From the NCBI RefSeq assembly GCF_006874475.1, contig NZ_VIRM01000013.1:62001-126000 (forward strand): a stretch of 64,000 nucleotides of DNA. Reading direction: 5' to 3'. Numbering within the stretch: the first letter of the stretch is position 1; each line of letters opens with the position of its first letter. Shown here in pieces: positions 61,809 to 64,000 of this stretch. Position numbers and translations under genes: made by a program. The notes under the pieces are model-generated. The model worked only from the letters and a program-made list of their open reading frames with translations. It was not told where the DNA came from and ran no database searches. This DNA comes from Microbispora hainanensis. Lineage in GTDB: Bacteria > Actinomycetota > Actinomycetes > Streptosporangiales > Streptosporangiaceae.

Positions 61809-62771
61809 TCACCTGACCAGCAGCAGCTTTCCGATGTGTTCACCCTCTTCGAGCATCCGATGGGCGCGGGCCGCCTGGTCGAGAGGGATCCGCGCGTGCA
61901 CCACGGGCCGTACGGCACCGGCGGCGACGAGCGGCCACACGTTGTCCACCACGCCCCGGCAGATCGCGCCCTTTTCGTCCACCGGACGGTTGCGCAGCCC
62001 GGTCGCGTGGATCGAGGCCCGCTTGGCGAGCAGCGTGCCGAGGTCGAGCTCGCCCTTCGCGCCGCCCTGCAGGCCGATGACGACCAGGCGGCCGCCGGTG
62101 GCGAGGGCGCGCAGGTTCCCGGGCAGATACTTCGCGCCGATGATGTCGAGGATGACGTCGGCCTGGCCCTTGAACCGCTCGGCGAAGTCCTCCTCGCGAT
62201 AGTTGACGCCCTCGTCCGCGCCGAGCTCGCGGCAGCGCGCGAGCTTGTCCGCGGAGCCGGCCGTCACGAGCACGCGGGAGCCGTACGCCTTGGCGAGCTG
62301 GATGGCCATCGTGCCGATGCCGCTCGCGCCGCCGTGGACGAGCAGGGTCTCGCCCTTCCGCAGGCGGGCGGTCATGAAGACGTTCGACCAGACCGTGCAG
62401 GCGACCTCGGGAAGAGCGGCGGCCTCGTCCAGCGCGACGCCCTCCGGCACCGGCATCACCTGCTGCCAGGGCACCGCCACCCGCTCGGCGTACCCGCCGC
62501 CCGCCAGCAGGGCGCAGACGCGGTCGCCGGGCGCGAGATGCGGGACGTTCTCGCCGACCTCGATGATCGTGCCGGAGCACTCGAGTCCGGGGATCTCGGA
62601 GGCTCCGGGCGGCGGTGGGTAGAAGCCGAGCCGCTGGAGCAGATCCGCGCGGTTGACAGCCGAGGCGGCGACCTCGATGAGCACCTCACCTGGGCCGGGA
62701 CGCGGGTCGGGCACTTCCTGCCAGGCCAAAACCTCGGGTCCGCCGGGTTCGGAAATCACGATCGCACGCAT
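61809..62771 (-). CDS. NAD(P)H:quinone oxidoreductase (zeta-crystallin/PIG3 type)
   Basis: A 320-residue zinc-free medium-chain reductase. The ATG at 62771 is 7 bases after TACTTT on the minus strand, a leaderless start. It has AIVISEPGGPEVLAWQEVPDP, NRADLLQRLGFYPPPPGASEIPGLECSGTI, the nucleotide site LVHGGASGIGTMAIQLAKAYG and LLVR at the end, as in PIG3-like quinone reductases. It probably reduces quinones or reactive enones with NADPH. It precedes bpa by 58 bases and may be cotranscribed. Confidence 0.94.
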   Translation of the reverse strand: MRAIVISEPGGPEVLAWQEVPDPRPGPGEVLIEVAASAVNRADLLQRLGFYPPPPGASEIPGLECSGTIIEVGENVPHLAPGDRVCALLAGGGYAERVAVPWQQVMPVPEGVALDEAAALPEVACTVWSNVFMTARLRKGETLLVHGGASGIGTMAIQLAKAYGSRVLVTAGSADKLARCRELGADEGVNYREEDFAERFKGQADVILDIIGAKYLPGNLRALATGGRLVVIGLQGGAKGELDLGTLLAKRASIHATGLRNRPVDEKGAICRGVVDNVWPLVAAGAVRPVVHARIPLDQAARAHRMLEEGEHIGKLLLVR

Positions 62772-62885
62772 GTGACCTAAAGTAGCGTGGCGGAGAACTC
62801 GGCGGTTGCCCGCATTCACCGTATTACGGGGCGCTAATCTGCAATGTGTTTGCTACCCCATTAGCCCAGCCCGAGGGGGTACACG

Positions 62886-64000
62886 GTGGCGAGACATGAT
62901 CGTGAGGATCCCCATTCTCTCGAAGACCAGCTGGCATGGCTTGACGCGATCAAGGAAATGCCCGACGAGGTGGAGATAGCGGTCAGCGCGGTCACCTCGG
63001 CCACGCTCGCCTCTCCACCGCCGCCACCGGCCGCCGACCCCGAGCCCGCCTCGCCGTACCCGGCCGACCCCTGGAGCCTCGTACCGGCCGAGCCCGCCTC
63101 CGGCGGCCTGCTCCGCGGCGCGGCCGACAGTGCTACCGGCTCCGCTTATGGCGCTCCGGGGCAGGAGGACGTGCAGACGTCCGAGTCGTCGTCCACCGGT
63201 CCCGTCCGCGACCCCCTCTTCGACCCCGACTATTCGGACCGTTTTGGGTATGAAAGCGGCAAAAAGTCCGAATTTGGGGCGGGGTATGGCGGGGAGACGA
63301 ACTTCCGCGACCCAGGCTTCGGTGACGCGGGCTTCGGTGACGCGGGCTTCGGCGACCCGGGTTTTGGCGACACTGCGCGCTTCGGTGACACGAAGTTCGG
63401 TGACGCGGCCGTGCGCGACCCGGGCTTCGGCGACACGGGTTATGGCGACACGGGTTTCGGCGAGACGACGAACTTGAGTGACACGACGGCCTTCGTGACC
63501 AGGCCCGCGTCCTCGTCTGCGTCCTCGCCCGCGGACACGCGTGAGAACGCCCCGGCCGAGTCGTCCACCGCGGGCACCGCGTTCGGCACGCCGCCGGAAA
63601 CGAGGGCCGAGGAGTCCGCCACCTCGACGGGACCGGTGAAGGCCCCGTCGTTCGATCTTGGGACGGCTGGTTTCGGGGCGGCGTCGGACTCCGAGCAGGT
63701 ATCGGACCGTTCTGCGGAGCCGTCCTCCCCGGGGTCTTCCGACGCTTCTTCGGGCTCGCAATCGAAGTCCTCGGAGGAGACCTCGAACGCGACGGCGGAG
63801 ACGCCGGGCGACGACCGGGCGCAGACGGAGGATGACGGCCACTCCCAGCCGGGCGGTGCCTCGTCCTTCACCACCCCTCTGTTGAGTGGTGCCTTCCACG
63901 GCTCCCCGGCGGACACCGACGCCTACAAGAACATCGGCGCGTTCTCCGGCAGCGAGTCCGTCTCCCAGGCATCCGGGGCGTCGTCCGCCAAGGAGCCGCT
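62886..64000 (+). CDS. Long disordered protein with Gly-Phe-Gly-Asp repeats, 3' end outside window
   Basis: The GTG at 62886 follows AGGGGGTACACG, and the frame stays open to the window edge (371 codons). Residues 1-40 are a charged helix (ARHDREDPHSLEDQLAWLDAIKEMPDEVEI). A Pro/Ala-rich stretch follows, then from about residue 144 to 193 nine units of GFGD and variants (GYGD, RFGD, KFGD) spaced by Ala, Pro or Thr. The rest is Ser/Thr/Glu/Asp-rich. No folded domain is visible so far. Long disordered N termini of this kind precede ParA/MinD-like ATPases in some actinomycetes, but that is only a guess here. Confidence 0.8.
   Translation, partial: MARHDREDPHSLEDQLAWLDAIKEMPDEVEIAVSAVTSATLASPPPPPAADPEPASPYPADPWSLVPAEPASGGLLRGAADSATGSAYGAPGQEDVQTSESSSTGPVRDPLFDPDYSDRFGYESGKKSEFGAGYGGETNFRDPGFGDAGFGDAGFGDPGFGDTARFGDTKFGDAAVRDPGFGDTGYGDTGFGETTNLSDTTAFVTRPASSSASSPADTRENAPAESSTAGTAFGTPPETRAEESATSTGPVKAPSFDLGTAGFGAASDSEQVSDRSAEPSSPGSSDASSGSQSKSSEETSNATAETPGDDRAQTEDDGHSQPGGASSFTTPLLSGAFHGSPADTDAYKNIGAFSGSESVSQASGASSAKEP

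Noticed and set aside
62853-63899. A 348-codon minus-strand frame opposite the GFGD-repeat gene
   Set aside because: The plus frame has a good ribosome-binding site, a sensible start and regular repeats; the minus frame is Arg/Gly-rich and is a shadow.

Overview
The window is high-GC DNA with dense, often overlapping genes (ATGA/GTGA overlaps), many GTG starts and many genes that begin about 7 bases after a TANNNT -10 hexamer, as expected for leaderless actinobacterial mRNAs. The block fhaA-fhaB-pstP-rodA-pbpA-pknA-like-pknB with crgA, trpG/pabA, a rhomboid protease, ppiA and an adjacent tRNA-Leu(CAG) is the conserved origin-proximal cell-wall and cell-division island of Actinobacteria. Bpa, a GPP34 protein, DUF6412, DUF4446 and ECF/CU044_5270-type pairs fit a filamentous actinomycete. 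A Streptosporangiales-like host is my inference. No genome-level comparison was possible.

Layout. 1-4.3 kb: a PadR-controlled membrane protein, a CPBP protease, an ECF sigma factor with its membrane partner, and YceI. 4.4-6.8 kb: a LysR regulator, then a short threonyl-tRNA synthetase (catalytic and anticodon-binding domains only) preceded by a leaderless 16-residue peptide with a Thr-Thr-Thr run and a 17-bp terminator hairpin; I read this as a threonine attenuator. 6.9-8.6 kb: a second ECF sigma factor paired with an LCP-family protein. 8.7-13.1 kb: MFS exporter, GDPD-like secreted protein, ABC exporter. 13.3-15.2 kb: SpoIIE-type phosphatase plus STAS protein. 15.5-20.7 kb: zinc alcohol dehydrogenase, a 35-residue protein, HelD helicase, a membrane-anchored helical protein. 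20.9-33.8 kb: ppiA, rhomboid, a TetR/SDR pair destroyed by a head-to-head deletion, crgA, trpG/pabA and the seven-gene pknB operon, ending at tRNA-Leu. 33.8-34.4 kb: no gene, but three imperfect copies of a compound hairpin module. 34.4-41.1 kb: two CNNM/CBS proteins, LCP, GPP34, TenA, Fpg, rhodanese. 41.2-45.4 kb: TPP riboswitch with a CytX-type transporter, O6-methylguanine methyltransferase, PAS/GAF histidine kinase. 45.5-49.7 kb: RsbW-like kinase, a decayed GNAT gene, YidC-like insertase with two small membrane proteins, a two-component system. 49.9-57.1 kb: STAS, GT2 glycosyltransferase, two polyprenol-phosphate-mannose-type GT-C enzymes around a large phosphatase-like membrane protein, DUF4446. 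57.3-64 kb: pheA, serS, cold-shock protein, HAD phosphatase, Bpa proteasome activator, quinone oxidoreductase, and the start of a long disordered protein with Gly-Phe-Gly-Asp repeats.

How the genes work together. The pknB operon couples PASTA kinase sensing, PstP dephosphorylation and FHA-domain readout to peptidoglycan synthesis by RodA/PbpA; CrgA and two LCP proteins act on the same wall. SpoIIE, STAS and RsbW-like genes at three places could form a dispersed partner-switching network. TenA and riboswitch-controlled CytX point to thiamine-pyrimidine salvage. A recurring structural theme is short tandem repeats (8-41 bp) that lie on or span the stop codons of many genes.
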